Origin: Candidatus Nanopelagicus abundans
GTDB taxonomy: Bacteria; Actinomycetota; Actinomycetes; Nanopelagicales; Nanopelagicaceae
Direction of reading: 5' to 3'
Length of the DNA stretch: 64,000 bases
NCBI RefSeq assembly: GCF_002288305.1
Contig: NZ_CP016779.1
Location: 124,001-188,000 of the forward strand
A program made the translations under genes and the position numbers. The notes beneath the pieces were generated by a model, which did not search any database, was not told where the DNA came from, and saw nothing but the letters and a program-made list of their open reading frames with translations. Of this stretch, positions 1-8,346 are shown one piece after another. Each line of letters starts with the position of its first letter. The stretch's first letter is position 1.

Positions 1-1
1 T

Positions 2-304
2 ACTAATGGATATAGCAAGAAGATAAATATTGTTGGTGTTGGTTACAAGGTTGCAGCAAAGGGTAAAAACTTAGAGTTTGCACTTGGCTATAGCCATCCA
101 ATTAACTTTATTGCAGATGAGGGAATTACTTTTAAAATTGATTCTCCAACTGAAATCACTGTAGTTGGTATTAATAAGCAATTAGTTGGTGAGACCGCCG
201 CCAAGATTCAAAAACTTCGTAAGGTTGATCCATATAAAGGTAAAGGTTTGCATTTAGAAGGCGCACACATTCGCCGCAAGCAAGGAAAGACAGGTAAAAA
301 ATAA
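2..304 (+). CDS. rplF: 50S ribosomal protein L6, C-terminal part (5' end outside window)
   Basis: The reading frame is open from the window edge and codes for the last 100 residues of ribosomal protein uL6, a large-subunit protein near the factor-binding site. The end shows the family's conserved C-terminal region: a [14 protein letters not shown] segment, then [12 protein letters not shown] and a basic tail ending [10 protein letters not shown]. Its stop codon overlaps the start of rplR by one base (TAATG), so the two are probably translationally coupled in the spc operon. Only the start lies outside the window. Confidence 0.97.
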   Translation, partial: TNGYSKKINIVGVGYKVAAKGKNLEFALGYSHPINFIADEGITFKIDSPTEITVVGINKQLVGETAAKIQKLRKVDPYKGKGLHLEGAHIRRKQGKTGKK

Positions 305-681
305 TGGCTATCGGTTATAAAGTCGTTAAGGGCTCTGCTACAAAAGCTCGCGCCCGTCGTCACTTCCGCTTGCGTAAGCGCGTTTCTGGAACAGCACTTC
401 GCCCACGTTTAGTTGTTTCTCGCTCTGCTCGCCATTTATTTGTGCAAGTTGTTGACGATACAACCTCAACTACTTTGGCATCTGCCTCCACTATGGAGAA
501 AGAATTGCGAACTTTCACTGGCGATAAGACTGCAAAGGCAAAGCAGATTGGTGAGTTAATCGCAAAGCGTGCAAAAGAAAAAGGAATTTCTACTGTGGTT
601 TTTGATCGCGGTGGTAATAAGTTCCACGGCCGAGTTGCAGCTGTTGCAACAAGTGCTCGTGCAAATGGATTGGAGTTCTAA
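304..681 (+). CDS. rplR: 50S ribosomal protein L18
   Basis: Ribosomal protein uL18, which binds 5S rRNA in the central protuberance of the large subunit. The 125-residue product has the usual short basic N-terminal part ([22 protein letters not shown]) followed by the L18 core with [18 protein letters not shown] and the terminal [14 protein letters not shown] segment. It starts in a TAATG overlap with rplF and ends in another with rpsE, the standard spc-operon order. Length and motifs are normal. Confidence 0.98.
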   Translation: MAIGYKVVKGSATKARARRHFRLRKRVSGTALRPRLVVSRSARHLFVQVVDDTTSTTLASASTMEKELRTFTGDKTAKAKQIGELIAKRAKEKGISTVVFDRGGNKFHGRVAAVATSARANGLEF

Positions 682-1304
682 TGGCCGGTATTACAACCCC
701 TACCACCAGTAGCCGTGAGAATAAGCCAAAGGGCGGTCGTGAAAAACGCGAACGTCGTGATGGTGATTTCCAAAAGGAAAAGTCTCCATATACCGAGCGA
801 GTAGTTTTCATTAATCGTGTTGCCAAAGTTGTAAAGGGTGGACGTCGTTTCTCCTTTACTGCTCTAGTTGTTGTTGGCGATGGCAAAGGAATGGTTGGCG
901 TTGGGTATGGAAAAGCCAAAGAAGTTCCACAAGCTATTGCTAAGGCAGTTGAAGATGGCAAAAAGAATTTCTTTAAGGTTCCAATTCTTAATGGAACTAT
1001 TCCTCACCCTGTACAAGGTGAGAAATCTGCCGGAGTTATTTTACTTCGCCCAGCCTCTCCTGGTACTGGCGTTATTGCAGGTGGACCAGTTCGCGCAGTA
1101 CTTGAGTGTGCTGGTATCACTGATGTATTAACAAAATCTTTAGGATCAGGTAACCCAATTAATATGGTTCATGCAACAGCGGCAGCATTAAAAATGCTAG
1201 AGAATCCAACTGCTATTGCCGCTCGTCGTGGCCGCCCTCTTGAAGATGTTGCACCTGCAGCAATCACAAGATTAATTGCTGAGCAAGTAAAGGTTGGTGC
1301 CTAA
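681..1304 (+). CDS. rpsE: 30S ribosomal protein S5
   Basis: Ribosomal protein uS5, part of the small-subunit mRNA entry site and important for decoding accuracy. The protein has 207 residues. After a basic, low-complexity N-terminal extension of about 40 residues (common in actinobacterial S5) comes the S5 double-stranded-RNA-binding-like domain with [21 protein letters not shown], then the C-terminal domain containing [20 protein letters not shown]. It is coupled by TAATG overlaps to rplR upstream and rpmD downstream. Confidence 0.98.
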   Translation: MAGITTPTTSSRENKPKGGREKRERRDGDFQKEKSPYTERVVFINRVAKVVKGGRRFSFTALVVVGDGKGMVGVGYGKAKEVPQAIAKAVEDGKKNFFKVPILNGTIPHPVQGEKSAGVILLRPASPGTGVIAGGPVRAVLECAGITDVLTKSLGSGNPINMVHATAAALKMLENPTAIAARRGRPLEDVAPAAITRLIAEQVKVGA

Positions 1305-1486
1305 TGCCAAGATTAAAAGTTACTCAAGTTAGATCAAAGGTTGGCAATCCTCCTGATCAACGCAACACACTTCGCTCACTTGGTTTAAAGCGAATTGGTG
1401 ATGTAGTTGTAAAAGAAGATCGACCAGAGATCCGCGGAATGGTTTATGCAGTTCGTCATTTAATTGCAGTCGAGGAGGTTGAATAA
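1304..1486 (+). CDS. rpmD: 50S ribosomal protein L30
   Basis: Ribosomal protein uL30, a small large-subunit protein. The 60-residue product fits the bacterial length and carries the typical [25 protein letters not shown] start and a C-terminal [11 protein letters not shown] strand. It overlaps the rpsE stop by one base and lies two bases before rplO. A GAGGAGG purine-rich stretch at its own 3' end (about 1472-1478) serves as the ribosome-binding site of rplO. Confidence 0.97.
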   Translation: MPRLKVTQVRSKVGNPPDQRNTLRSLGLKRIGDVVVKEDRPEIRGMVYAVRHLIAVEEVE

Positions 1487-1488
1487 CA

Positions 1489-1929
1489 ATGGTGCTTAAG
1501 GTTCATCATTTACGTCCAGCTCCCGGAGCTAAGAAAGCTAAGACTCGTAAGGGTCGCGGTGAGGCTTCAAAGGGAAAGACAGCTGGTCGCGGTGGCAAAG
1601 GAACACGTGCTCGTAACGTAGTTCGTGCTGGATTTGAAGGCGGTCAATTGCCATTAGTTATGCGCTTACCAAAACTTCGTGGATTTAAAAACCCAGAAAG
1701 AATTGAGTATCAGGCGGTTAACATTTCAACTATTAATTCACTTTACCCAAAGGGTGGGGATGTAACAGTTGATGATTTAGTTAAAAAAGGCGCAGCCCGC
1801 AAAGGCTTTCCAGTTAAAGTACTTGGTAACGGTGAGATATCAGTGAAGGTGACTGTATTAGCTCATGCATTCTCAAGTTCTGCTTCTGAGAAGATTTCAG
1901 CTGCTGGCGGAGCTGCAAAAACACTTTAA
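1489..1929 (+). CDS. rplO: 50S ribosomal protein L15
   Basis: Ribosomal protein uL15, an early assembly protein of the large subunit. The 146-residue product has the characteristic glycine- and lysine-rich N-terminal half ([19 protein letters not shown], about residues 22-40) that threads into rRNA, and a C-terminal globular domain. The ATG at 1489 is preceded by GGAGG about 10 bases upstream, inside the end of rpmD. secY follows after 27 bases, as in the standard spc operon. Confidence 0.98.
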   Translation: MVLKVHHLRPAPGAKKAKTRKGRGEASKGKTAGRGGKGTRARNVVRAGFEGGQLPLVMRLPKLRGFKNPERIEYQAVNISTINSLYPKGGDVTVDDLVKKGAARKGFPVKVLGNGEISVKVTVLAHAFSSSASEKISAAGGAAKTL

Positions 1930-1956
1930 TAATTATTTAGTAGAGAGGAAAAGATC

Positions 1957-3252
1957 TTGTTAAAAGCATTCGCAATGGCGTTTAGAACACCTGACCTGCG
2001 TAAGAAGATCTTGTTTACCCTTTCTATTATGGCTCTATTTAGATTTGGTTCAGTTGTACCAACTCCAGGAGTTTCATATGTAAATGTGCAGGAGTGTTTA
2101 AAGACTGCAGATACTGGTGGTTTATTTGGGTTAATTAACCTATTTAGTGGTGGAGCGTTACTACAACTAAGTATTTTTGCTCTCGGCATAATGCCTTACA
2201 TCACTAGCTCAATTATTGTGCAGTTGTTAACTGTAGTTATCCCTAGATTTGAAGCATTAAAGAAAGAGGGACAATCAGGAACAGCAAAGTTAACTCAGTA
2301 CACCCGCTATTTAACTATTGGCCTTGCAATCTTGCAGTCAACTGGATTAATCGCAGTAGCTAGAATTCAAGGAAGAATCTTTGCAAATTGTTCTCTACCA
2401 ATTATTCCTGATACATCATTACTTCGTGTTATCACGATGATTATAGTTATGACTGCTGGTACATCAGTAATCATGTGGTTAGGTGAGTTAATTACTGATC
2501 GTGGTGTTGGAAACGGTATGTCGATCTTAATTTTTACCTCTATTAGTGCAACTTTTCCAGGTCAGCTTTGGTCAATTAAATTACAAAAAGGCTGGTTTGC
2601 ATTCTCATTTATTATGGCAGTAGGTGTTTTAATTGTGGCTGCGGTAGTTTTTGTTGAGCAATCTCAACGTCGTATTCCAGTTCAGTACGCTAAGCGTCAA
2701 GTAGGACGTCAGCAATATGGTGGAACTAGTACTTACATTCCAATTAAAGTAAACCAAGCAGGTGTGATTCCGGTTATTTTCGCATCTTCATTACTTTATA
2801 TTCCATCACTAGTTGTTAACTTCAGTGGTAGCCAAGCTAGTTGGGCAAACTGGGTTTCAAAGAATCTTATTTCAGGAGATAACTTCTTCTATATCGGTGT
2901 TTATGCGCTCTTAATTGTTTTCTTTACTTACTTTTATGTAGCAATTACTTTTAATCCAGATGAGGTTGCTGAAAACATGAAGAAGTATGGCGGCTTTATT
3001 CCAGGCATTAGAGCTGGCCGGCCAACATCTGAGTATCTACAGTATGTGCTATCAAGAATTACTGCGCCAGGTGCGCTTTATCTTTCAATTGTGGCAATAA
3101 TTCCTTTTATTGCTTTAATTCTTTTCCAAGCTTCACAAAACTTCCCATTTGGTGGAACCTCAATTTTAATTATCGTTGGTGTTGGCTTAGATACTGCAAA
3201 GCAGATTGAGTCTCAACTACAGCAACGATCCTATGAGGGGTTCTTGCGCTAA
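1957..3252 (+). CDS. secY: Protein translocase subunit SecY
   Basis: The central channel subunit of the Sec translocon in the cytoplasmic membrane; it moves unfolded proteins across or into the membrane with SecE, SecG and SecA. The 431-residue protein has about ten hydrophobic helices and conserved stretches such as IMPYITSSIIVQLL (the helix 2 region) and the cytoplasmic loop QRRIPVQYAKRQVG. The start is a TTG at 1957 preceded by AGAGAGGAA; a later in-frame ATG at 1975 would cut into the conserved N-terminus. It ends in a TAATG overlap with adk. Confidence 0.98.
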   Translation: MLKAFAMAFRTPDLRKKILFTLSIMALFRFGSVVPTPGVSYVNVQECLKTADTGGLFGLINLFSGGALLQLSIFALGIMPYITSSIIVQLLTVVIPRFEALKKEGQSGTAKLTQYTRYLTIGLAILQSTGLIAVARIQGRIFANCSLPIIPDTSLLRVITMIIVMTAGTSVIMWLGELITDRGVGNGMSILIFTSISATFPGQLWSIKLQKGWFAFSFIMAVGVLIVAAVVFVEQSQRRIPVQYAKRQVGRQQYGGTSTYIPIKVNQAGVIPVIFASSLLYIPSLVVNFSGSQASWANWVSKNLISGDNFFYIGVYALLIVFFTYFYVAITFNPDEVAENMKKYGGFIPGIRAGRPTSEYLQYVLSRITAPGALYLSIVAIIPFIALILFQASQNFPFGGTSILIIVGVGLDTAKQIESQLQQRSYEGFLR

Positions 3253-3893
3253 TGCGATTAATCCTGGTTGGACCACCAGGTGCTGGTAAGGGAACACAAG
3301 CAGTTCATCTAGCTAAGTACTTTAAAATCCCACATATCTCTACCGGTGATATTTTCCGTGCTAATTTAAAAAATGGAACAGAATTAGGAAAACAAGCACA
3401 AACTTTTATGGATCGTGGTGAGTTAGTACCAGATTCAGTAACTAATGAGATGGTTAAAGATCGGCTAGGAAATGCTGATGTAGCAAATGGCTTTTTGTTA
3501 GATGGTTTTCCACGTAATACAAATCAAGCACAGGTACTTGATCAGATTTTGGCAGATAAAAAAATGCCACTAGATGCTGTACTTGAGTTAAAAATAGATA
3601 ATGCACAAATCATTAAGCGATTATCTGGTCGCAGGACTTGCCAAGAGTGTGGCGCACCATCTCACATAGAGTTTGAAAAACCAAAGGTGGCTGGAGTTTG
3701 TGATAAATGCCAAGGTGCGCTCTACCAAAGAGAAGATGATAAAGAAGAGGTATTAACTCGTAGATTAGATATTTATAGTGAGCAAACAATGCCAATCATT
3801 AAATATTATGAAAAATTTGGCTTATTAAAAAATATCTCAGCCCTAGGTGATGTTACTGAGATAACTGATAAAGCGATTGCGGCTCTAAAATAA
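3252..3893 (+). CDS. adk: Adenylate kinase
   Basis: Cytosolic adenylate kinase, which interconverts ATP plus AMP and two ADP. The P-loop GPPGAGKGT occupies residues 7-15, followed by the AMP-binding region (STGDIFR) and the DGFPR motif. The 213-residue product is the long form. Its LID domain carries four cysteines as two pairs (CQEC and CDKC), the zinc-binding LID often seen in Gram-positive adenylate kinases. It overlaps secY by one base and precedes map by three, the classic secY-adk-map order. Confidence 0.98.
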   Translation: MRLILVGPPGAGKGTQAVHLAKYFKIPHISTGDIFRANLKNGTELGKQAQTFMDRGELVPDSVTNEMVKDRLGNADVANGFLLDGFPRNTNQAQVLDQILADKKMPLDAVLELKIDNAQIIKRLSGRRTCQECGAPSHIEFEKPKVAGVCDKCQGALYQREDDKEEVLTRRLDIYSEQTMPIIKYYEKFGLLKNISALGDVTEITDKAIAALK

Positions 3894-3896
3894 AAT

Positions 3897-4706
3897 ATGG
3901 CAATTGAATTAAAAAACTTAGACCAACTAAAATCTATGCGCAAAGCAGGATTAGTCGTGGCCGATACGTTACAACTACTAAAGCAGAGTGCTCAGGTAGG
4001 TATGACTACTCTTGAGCTAAATGAGATTGCAGTTGGTAATTTATCCAAGCACAGCGCTAAATCTTCCTTCCTTGGTTACCACGGATTTCCAGCAGTAATT
4101 TGTGCCTCTGTTAATGAAGAGGTTGTTCACGGTATTCCTAATAAGCGAAAACTTATTTCAGGTGATGTTTTATCTATTGACTTTGGTGCAATTATTGATG
4201 ACTGGCATGGTGATGCTGCGATTTCATTTGGATTAGGTGAGGTTGATCCTGCTGATCAAAAATTAATGGATGTGTGTGAAGAGTCAATGTGGCGAGGAAT
4301 TGCTGCTGGTAAAAAAGGTGGCAAGTTAACTGACATCTCTGCAGCGATTGAAAGTTATATTAATTCTCAAGGTAAGTATGGAATTTTGCGTGAGTATGGT
4401 GGTCATGGAATTGGTAGCGCTATGCACCAAGAGCCACATATCCTAAATTTTGGTCCGGCTGGAAATGGACCTGAACTAGTTCCTGGAATGGCATTAGCAC
4501 TTGAACCAATGATTACTAGAGGTAATGAGCGAACAAAAGTATTAAGTGATGATTGGACAGTGGTCTCACAAGATTCATCTAAAGGTGCTCATTTTGAACA
4601 TACTTACACAATCGCACCAGATGGAAAAGCCTTTGTTCTAACCTCATTAGATGGTGGCAAGGAGCAGCTAGCTAGATTGGGTATCCCAATCTCTGATTTG
4701 CTCTAA
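3897..4706 (+). CDS. map: Methionine aminopeptidase, type I
   Basis: Removes the initiator methionine from nascent proteins with a two-metal centre. The 269-residue product shows the pita-bread-fold signatures in order: HG(F/I)P around YHGFPAVICASVNEEVVHGIP, the first aspartate ligand in LSIDFGAIIDDWHGDAA, the histidine in YGGHGIGSAMHQEPH, and glutamates in ALALEPMI and near the end (HFEHTYTI). It lacks the N-terminal SH3-binding zinc finger of some actinobacterial paralogues. It sits three bases after adk, and a 130-base gap separates it from infA. Confidence 0.97.
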   Translation: MAIELKNLDQLKSMRKAGLVVADTLQLLKQSAQVGMTTLELNEIAVGNLSKHSAKSSFLGYHGFPAVICASVNEEVVHGIPNKRKLISGDVLSIDFGAIIDDWHGDAAISFGLGEVDPADQKLMDVCEESMWRGIAAGKKGGKLTDISAAIESYINSQGKYGILREYGGHGIGSAMHQEPHILNFGPAGNGPELVPGMALALEPMITRGNERTKVLSDDWTVVSQDSSKGAHFEHTYTIAPDGKAFVLTSLDGGKEQLARLGIPISDLL

Positions 4707-4836
4707 ATACTGCTGGATTTTCCCGCGTGGATTAAGCACAAGTTAGTGGATTTTCCTTTTTCACCCCTCACGCATAAACTATCCCTCCTGCCTCGCAAGG
4801 GGTAAACCTGATTTAGAACAGATAAGTAGGTATCGC
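4707..4836 (+). promoter_or_regulatory. map-infA intergenic region with repeated TGGATT words
   Basis: This 130-base gap probably carries the promoter of the infA-rpmJ-alpha operon transcripts. The word TGGATTTTCC occurs twice (4714-4723 and 4747-4756), and a shorter TGGATT lies between them at 4728. A TAAACT word near 4778 could be a -10 box, but I see no convincing -35 at a good distance. There is no stem followed by a T run, so no terminator is called. The regulatory role is an inference from position and repetition. Confidence 0.3.
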
Positions 4837-5058
4837 TTGGCCAAGAAAGACGGTGCTATTGAGATCGAAGGCACTGTTGCTGAAGCACTACCGAACGCAA
4901 TGTTCCGAGTTGAGTTAACAAATGGACATAAAGTTTTAGCACATATCAGTGGAAAGATGCGACAGAACTACATTCGTATTTTGCCAGAAGATAAAGTGAT
5001 TGTAGAACTTAGTCCATATGACCTCACTAGAGGTCGAATTATTTATCGTTACAAATAA
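4837..5058 (+). CDS. infA: Translation initiation factor IF-1
   Basis: IF-1 binds the ribosomal A site during initiation. The 73-residue protein is a single OB fold with family hallmarks: [20 protein letters not shown], then [20 protein letters not shown] and the terminal [15 protein letters not shown]. The start is a TTG at 4837, which gives the normal N-terminus MAKKDG; the upstream AAGTAGG is the likely ribosome-binding site. rpmJ follows after 35 bases, the usual actinobacterial order. Confidence 0.97.
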   Translation: MAKKDGAIEIEGTVAEALPNAMFRVELTNGHKVLAHISGKMRQNYIRILPEDKVIVELSPYDLTRGRIIYRYK

Positions 5059-5093
5059 ATAATTTTTAAACTGTAGTTGTTAGAAAGGTAATC

Positions 5094-5207
5094 GTGAAGG
5101 TCAAACCTAGCGTGAAAAAGATTTGCGACAAGTGCAAAGTTATTCGTCGTAATGGCCGCGTAATGGTGATCTGCGACAACCTACGTCATAAACAACGTCA
5201 GGGTTAA
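5094..5207 (+). CDS. rpmJ: 50S ribosomal protein L36 (zinc-binding form)
   Basis: A 37-residue bL36, starting with GTG at 5094 behind an AGAAAGG ribosome-binding site and ending with TAA at 5207. The product begins [16 protein letters not shown]. It keeps the complete zinc ribbon: Cys11, Cys14, Cys27 and His32. It is therefore the C+ form, not the zinc-independent paralogue. It lies between infA and the structured leader of rpsM, in the expected position. Confidence 0.96.
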   Translation: MKVKPSVKKICDKCKVIRRNGRVMVICDNLRHKQRQG

Positions 5208-5230
5208 TTTAAAAAACGCGTGATGCGACG

Positions 5231-5321
5231 TAATTAAGGTAAAACTTAATTATGACCCTTAGTCCGAAAGGCTGAGGCCAGATAAGAAATTATCTGGGGG
5301 CATTGCGGAGGACCTTTCGGA
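5231..5321 (+). ncRNA. Structured leader RNA upstream of rpsM (candidate ribosomal-protein autoregulatory element)
   Basis: Three consecutive hairpins are visible between rpmJ and rpsM. Hairpin 1 has an 8-bp perfect stem (5231-5238 with 5245-5252). Hairpin 2 pairs 5257-5265 with 5270-5277, closes on a GAAA tetraloop and has a bulged T at 5263. Hairpin 3 has an 8-bp perfect stem (5278-5285 with 5290-5297), also with a GAAA tetraloop. In addition, TCCGAAAGG (5263-5271) is perfectly complementary to CCTTTCGGA (5313-5321), giving an alternative pairing or pseudoknot. The position matches the S4-regulated leader of the E. coli alpha operon. No T run follows, so it is not a simple terminator. The regulatory role is inferred. 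Confidence 0.6.
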
Positions 5322-5342
5322 TATTAGAAACAGGTTAACGAT

Positions 5343-5720
5343 ATGGCACGTCTTGTTGGTGTTGATCTTCCTCGCGAAAAGCGGCTAGAGATCGCACTTA
5401 CCTATATTTTTGGAATGGGACTTACCCGTGCGCAAGCAACACTTGCCGCTACCGGTATCTCACCAAACATCAGAGTTAAAGATCTACAAGAGCCAGAATT
5501 GGCAAAGCTTCGTGAATTCATTGAAGCCAATTATAAAATTGAGGGTGATCTTCGCCGTGAGATCGCTGGCGACATTCGTCGTAAAGTTGAAATTCAAAGT
5601 TACCAAGGTTCTCGTCACCGCAAAGGATTACCAGTCCGCGGTCAACGTACTCATACCAATGCTCGTACTCGCAAGGGTCCACGTGTTGCAATCGCTGGTA
5701 AGAAGAAGGAGACCAAGTAA
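5343..5720 (+). CDS. rpsM: 30S ribosomal protein S13
   Basis: Ribosomal protein uS13, in the head of the small subunit, contacting P-site tRNA and L5. The 125-residue product has the N-terminal helix-two-turn-helix region ([26 protein letters not shown] begins it) and the basic C-terminal tail with [22 protein letters not shown]. The ATG at 5343 has only a weak ribosome-binding site (CAGG), whereas a strong GGAGGA at 5307-5312 lies too far upstream and within the leader structure. First gene of the alpha operon; TAATG overlap with rpsK. Confidence 0.98.
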   Translation: MARLVGVDLPREKRLEIALTYIFGMGLTRAQATLAATGISPNIRVKDLQEPELAKLREFIEANYKIEGDLRREIAGDIRRKVEIQSYQGSRHRKGLPVRGQRTHTNARTRKGPRVAIAGKKKETK

Positions 5721-6154
5721 TGGCCGCCGAAAAAGCTAAACCAGCTAAAGAAGCAGCAGCAAAAGCTGCACCAAAGAAAATTAAAGCACGTAAGAAGGAT
5801 AAGAAAAATGTTGCCTTCGGTCATGCTTATATTAAGAGCACATTTAATAACACCATTGTTTCAATCACAGATCCAGCAGGTGGCGTAATTGCTTGGTCAT
5901 CATCTGGTCAGGTTGGATTTAAAGGTTCTCGTAAATCAACTCCATTTGCTGCGCAAATGGCTGCTGAGGCTGCTGCTCGTAAAGCGCAAGAGCACGGCTT
6001 AAAGAAAGTTGATGTATTTGTTAAGGGACCTGGCTCTGGCCGGGAAACTGCAATTCGTTCATTACAAGCAGCCGGTCTTGAAGTTGGAGCCATCGCAGAT
6101 GTAACTCCAGCACCACATAACGGTTGTCGTCCACGTAAACCACGTCGAGTATAA
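5720..6154 (+). CDS. rpsK: 30S ribosomal protein S11
   Basis: Ribosomal protein uS11, which lines the mRNA exit region of the 30S platform. The 144-residue product has an alanine/lysine-rich N-terminal extension of about 28 residues, common in actinobacteria, and then the S11 core ([42 protein letters not shown]). It ends in the conserved [16 protein letters not shown]. It starts in a TAATG overlap with rpsM, and rpsD follows after 16 bases. Confidence 0.98.
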   Translation: MAAEKAKPAKEAAAKAAPKKIKARKKDKKNVAFGHAYIKSTFNNTIVSITDPAGGVIAWSSSGQVGFKGSRKSTPFAAQMAAEAAARKAQEHGLKKVDVFVKGPGSGRETAIRSLQAAGLEVGAIADVTPAPHNGCRPRKPRRV

Positions 6155-6170
6155 GGAAAGGGAGAAAACT

Positions 6171-6797
6171 ATGGCTCGCTATACCGGTGCAGATTGCAAA
6201 AGATGCCGTCGCGAAAAAGTAAAGCTCTTCCTTAAGGGCTCTAAGTGCGATGGACCAAAGTGTCCAATTGAGTCACGTCCATATCCACCAGGACAACATG
6301 GCCGTGCTCGTTCAAAAGATTCTGAGTACTTATTACAGATGCGTGAGAAGCAAAAGTGTGCACGTATTTACGGAGTACTTGAGAAGCAGTTCCGTGGTTA
6401 CTACGAAGAAGCAAACCGTCTGCAAGGTAAGACTGGTGAGAATCTTTTGGTACTACTTGAAACTCGTCTAGACAATGTTGTCTTCCGCGCTGGCTTTGCT
6501 AAGAGCCGGGATATGGCACGCCAATTAGTGCGCCATGGTCACTTCTTAGTTAATGGCAAGAGCGTGAACATTCCATCATTTAGAACTACACCTATGGACA
6601 TAATTGATGTTGTACCAGCTTCATTGGACACCACACCATTTATCGTCGCAAGTGCAGAGCTTGGTGAGAAAACTGTTCCAGCATGGATGGAGGTTGTGGG
6701 TTCTAAAATGCGAATTTTGGTCCACGCCGTTCCAACCCGCCCAATTATTGATACTCAAGTACAAGAGCAACTAATTGTTGAGCTTTACTCCAAGTAA
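6171..6797 (+). CDS. rpsD: 30S ribosomal protein S4 (zinc-binding form)
   Basis: Ribosomal protein uS4, a primary 16S rRNA binder and, in E. coli, the translational repressor of the alpha operon. The 208-residue product has an N-terminal zinc site (Cys9, Cys12, Cys26, Cys31) and an S4 RNA-binding domain around residues 98-160 (ETRLDNVVFRAGFAKSRDMA). It sits between rpsK and rpoA. Because S4 is made here, it is the natural first candidate for a protein that reads the structured leader before rpsM; that link is an inference. Confidence 0.98.
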   Translation: MARYTGADCKRCRREKVKLFLKGSKCDGPKCPIESRPYPPGQHGRARSKDSEYLLQMREKQKCARIYGVLEKQFRGYYEEANRLQGKTGENLLVLLETRLDNVVFRAGFAKSRDMARQLVRHGHFLVNGKSVNIPSFRTTPMDIIDVVPASLDTTPFIVASAELGEKTVPAWMEVVGSKMRILVHAVPTRPIIDTQVQEQLIVELYSK

Positions 6798-6854
6798 TCA
6801 AGTACTTAAGCAGTAAAGATTTACCGCAGTAAAACTAAATATCGTAAGCCAACC

Positions 6855-6878
6855 GAAAGATCAAATAGAGGGTCTTTC
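6855..6878 (+). promoter_or_regulatory. Hairpin in the rpsD-rpoA spacer sharing the CCGAAAG word with the rpsM leader
   Basis: In the 101-base gap before rpoA, GAAAGATC (6855-6862) pairs with GGTCTTTC (6871-6878) through eight base pairs, one of them G-U, with an eight-base loop. The left arm belongs to CCGAAAG (6853-6859), the same word found in the rpsM leader at 5264-5270. The rpoA ribosome-binding site GGAGGA (6888-6893) lies just downstream. No T run follows, so it is not a terminator. A role in setting rpoA expression is possible but inferred. Confidence 0.35.
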
Positions 6879-6898
6879 AGAACATACGGAGGAACAAA

Positions 6899-7912
6899 GT
6901 GCTAATTGCACAACGCCCAATCCTCACTGAGGAAGTTGTAAGCGAATACCGTTCACGGTTCATTATTGAGCCGCTAGAACCTGGTTTCGGCTACACACTT
7001 GGTAATTCAATTCGTCGCACCTTATTATCTTCAATTCCAGGAGCAGCTGTTACTGGTATCAGAGTAAATAATGCGCTGCACGAATTCACTGCTTTAGAAG
7101 GTGTGAAAGAGGATCTAACTGAGATCGTCTTAAACATCAAAAACCTAGTTTTATCTTCAGATAATGATGAACCATCACTTCTTTACATCCGTAAAAATGG
7201 TGAGGGAATTGTTACTGGCGCAGATGTGGCTGCTCCAACAGGAGTTGCTGTGCACAATCCAGAACTTCACATTGCAACACTAAATTCAAAGGCAAAGTTT
7301 GAGATCGAGTTAACTGTTGAGCGTGGTCGTGGTTACATCACCGCGGTACAAAACAAAGCAGCAGGGGGAGAGATTGGCCGGATTCCGGTTGATTCAATTT
7401 ACTCACCAGTGCTTCGTGTTACCTACAAAGTAGAGGCAACACGTGTTGAACAACGAACCGACTTTGATCGATTAGTTCTAGATGTTGAGACCAAGAGATC
7501 AATGAAACCATCTGATGCAATGGCATCTGCTGGTAAGACATTAGTTGAGCTATTCGGCCTTGCGCGTGAATTAAATGCTAACGCTGAAGGAATTGAGATG
7601 GGACCTTCCATTCAAGATGCAGCACTCGCTGCAGATATGGCACTTCCAATCGAAGATCTTGATCTAACAGTTCGTTCTTATAACTGCTTAAAGCGCGAAG
7701 GAATTCACACAGTTGGTGAATTACTATCTCGCTCAGAGGCAGATCTAATGGATATTCGTAATTTCGGATCTAAATCAATTGATGAGGTTAAAGCGAAATT
7801 ACAATCTATGGGAATGCAACTTAAGGACAGCCCAGCAGGTTTTGATCCAACAAAGCATGCTAATTACGGAAGCAGTGTTGATGATGAACTTGTCGACGCT
7901 GAAGAGGTCTAG
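6899..7912 (+). CDS. rpoA: DNA-directed RNA polymerase alpha subunit
   Basis: The alpha subunit dimer nucleates RNA polymerase assembly, and its C-terminal domain contacts UP elements and activators. The 337-residue product has the N-terminal assembly domain ([22 protein letters not shown] at about 26-47) and the helix-hairpin-helix C-terminal domain ([22 protein letters not shown], about 258-280). The tail is acidic. The start is a GTG at 6899 behind a good GGAGGA site; a 101-base gap with a hairpin separates it from rpsD, and rplQ follows after eight bases. Confidence 0.98.
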   Translation: MLIAQRPILTEEVVSEYRSRFIIEPLEPGFGYTLGNSIRRTLLSSIPGAAVTGIRVNNALHEFTALEGVKEDLTEIVLNIKNLVLSSDNDEPSLLYIRKNGEGIVTGADVAAPTGVAVHNPELHIATLNSKAKFEIELTVERGRGYITAVQNKAAGGEIGRIPVDSIYSPVLRVTYKVEATRVEQRTDFDRLVLDVETKRSMKPSDAMASAGKTLVELFGLARELNANAEGIEMGPSIQDAALAADMALPIEDLDLTVRSYNCLKREGIHTVGELLSRSEADLMDIRNFGSKSIDEVKAKLQSMGMQLKDSPAGFDPTKHANYGSSVDDELVDAEEV

Positions 7913-7920
7913 GAGAGATC

Positions 7921-8325
7921 ATGTCAAAACCAAGTAAAGGACCACGCCTAGGTAGTGGACCAGCACATGAGAAATTATTACTAGGCACATTAGCTGCGCA
8001 ACTTTTCGAAAAAGGAAAGTTAACAACAACTGAAGCAAAGGCAAGACGCCTTCGCCCACTTGCTGAGCGATTAATTACTCATGCAAAAAAAGGTGATCTA
8101 CCTGCACGTCGTCGCGTGATGGCAAGAATTTCTAGTAAATCAGTTGTTCATACTTTATTTACAGAGATCGCACCACGTTTTGCTACTCGTGATGGTGGCT
8201 ATACCCGCATTACCAAAATCGGTCCACGCAAAGGTGATAACGCACCAATGGCAGTGATTGAAATGGTTGAAGCAGGATCGCCAGTAAAAAAGGTAGCTAA
8301 AAAAGCAGCAGCGAAAGCTGAGTAA
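7921..8325 (+). CDS. rplQ: 50S ribosomal protein L17
   Basis: Ribosomal protein bL17, near the exit-tunnel region of the large subunit. The 134-residue product has the typical L17 core ([31 protein letters not shown]-like helix, [14 protein letters not shown]-like region) followed by a lysine/alanine-rich C-terminal tail. It has a clear AGGAGAG ribosome-binding site and is the last ribosomal gene of the alpha operon. truA follows after 21 bases, and a terminator-like hairpin sits within the start of truA. Confidence 0.97.
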   Translation: MSKPSKGPRLGSGPAHEKLLLGTLAAQLFEKGKLTTTEAKARRLRPLAERLITHAKKGDLPARRRVMARISSKSVVHTLFTEIAPRFATRDGGYTRITKIGPRKGDNAPMAVIEMVEAGSPVKKVAKKAAAKAE

Positions 8326-8346
8326 AACACAAAGTTAAAAAAGATT

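Noticed and set aside
590-961. Open frame on the minus strand across rplR/rpsE
   Set aside because: It lies within two certain ribosomal protein genes, has no recognisable domain and a low-complexity proline/threonine-rich translation; an antisense shadow.
4785-4810. CCCT...AGGGG inverted repeat before infA as a terminator
   Set aside because: The stem is short and broken and no T run follows.
5307-5342. GGAGGA at 5307 as the ribosome-binding site of a small upstream gene
   Set aside because: No ATG, GTG or TTG lies at a proper distance, and it is too far (about 30 bases) from the rpsM start; more likely part of the leader structure.
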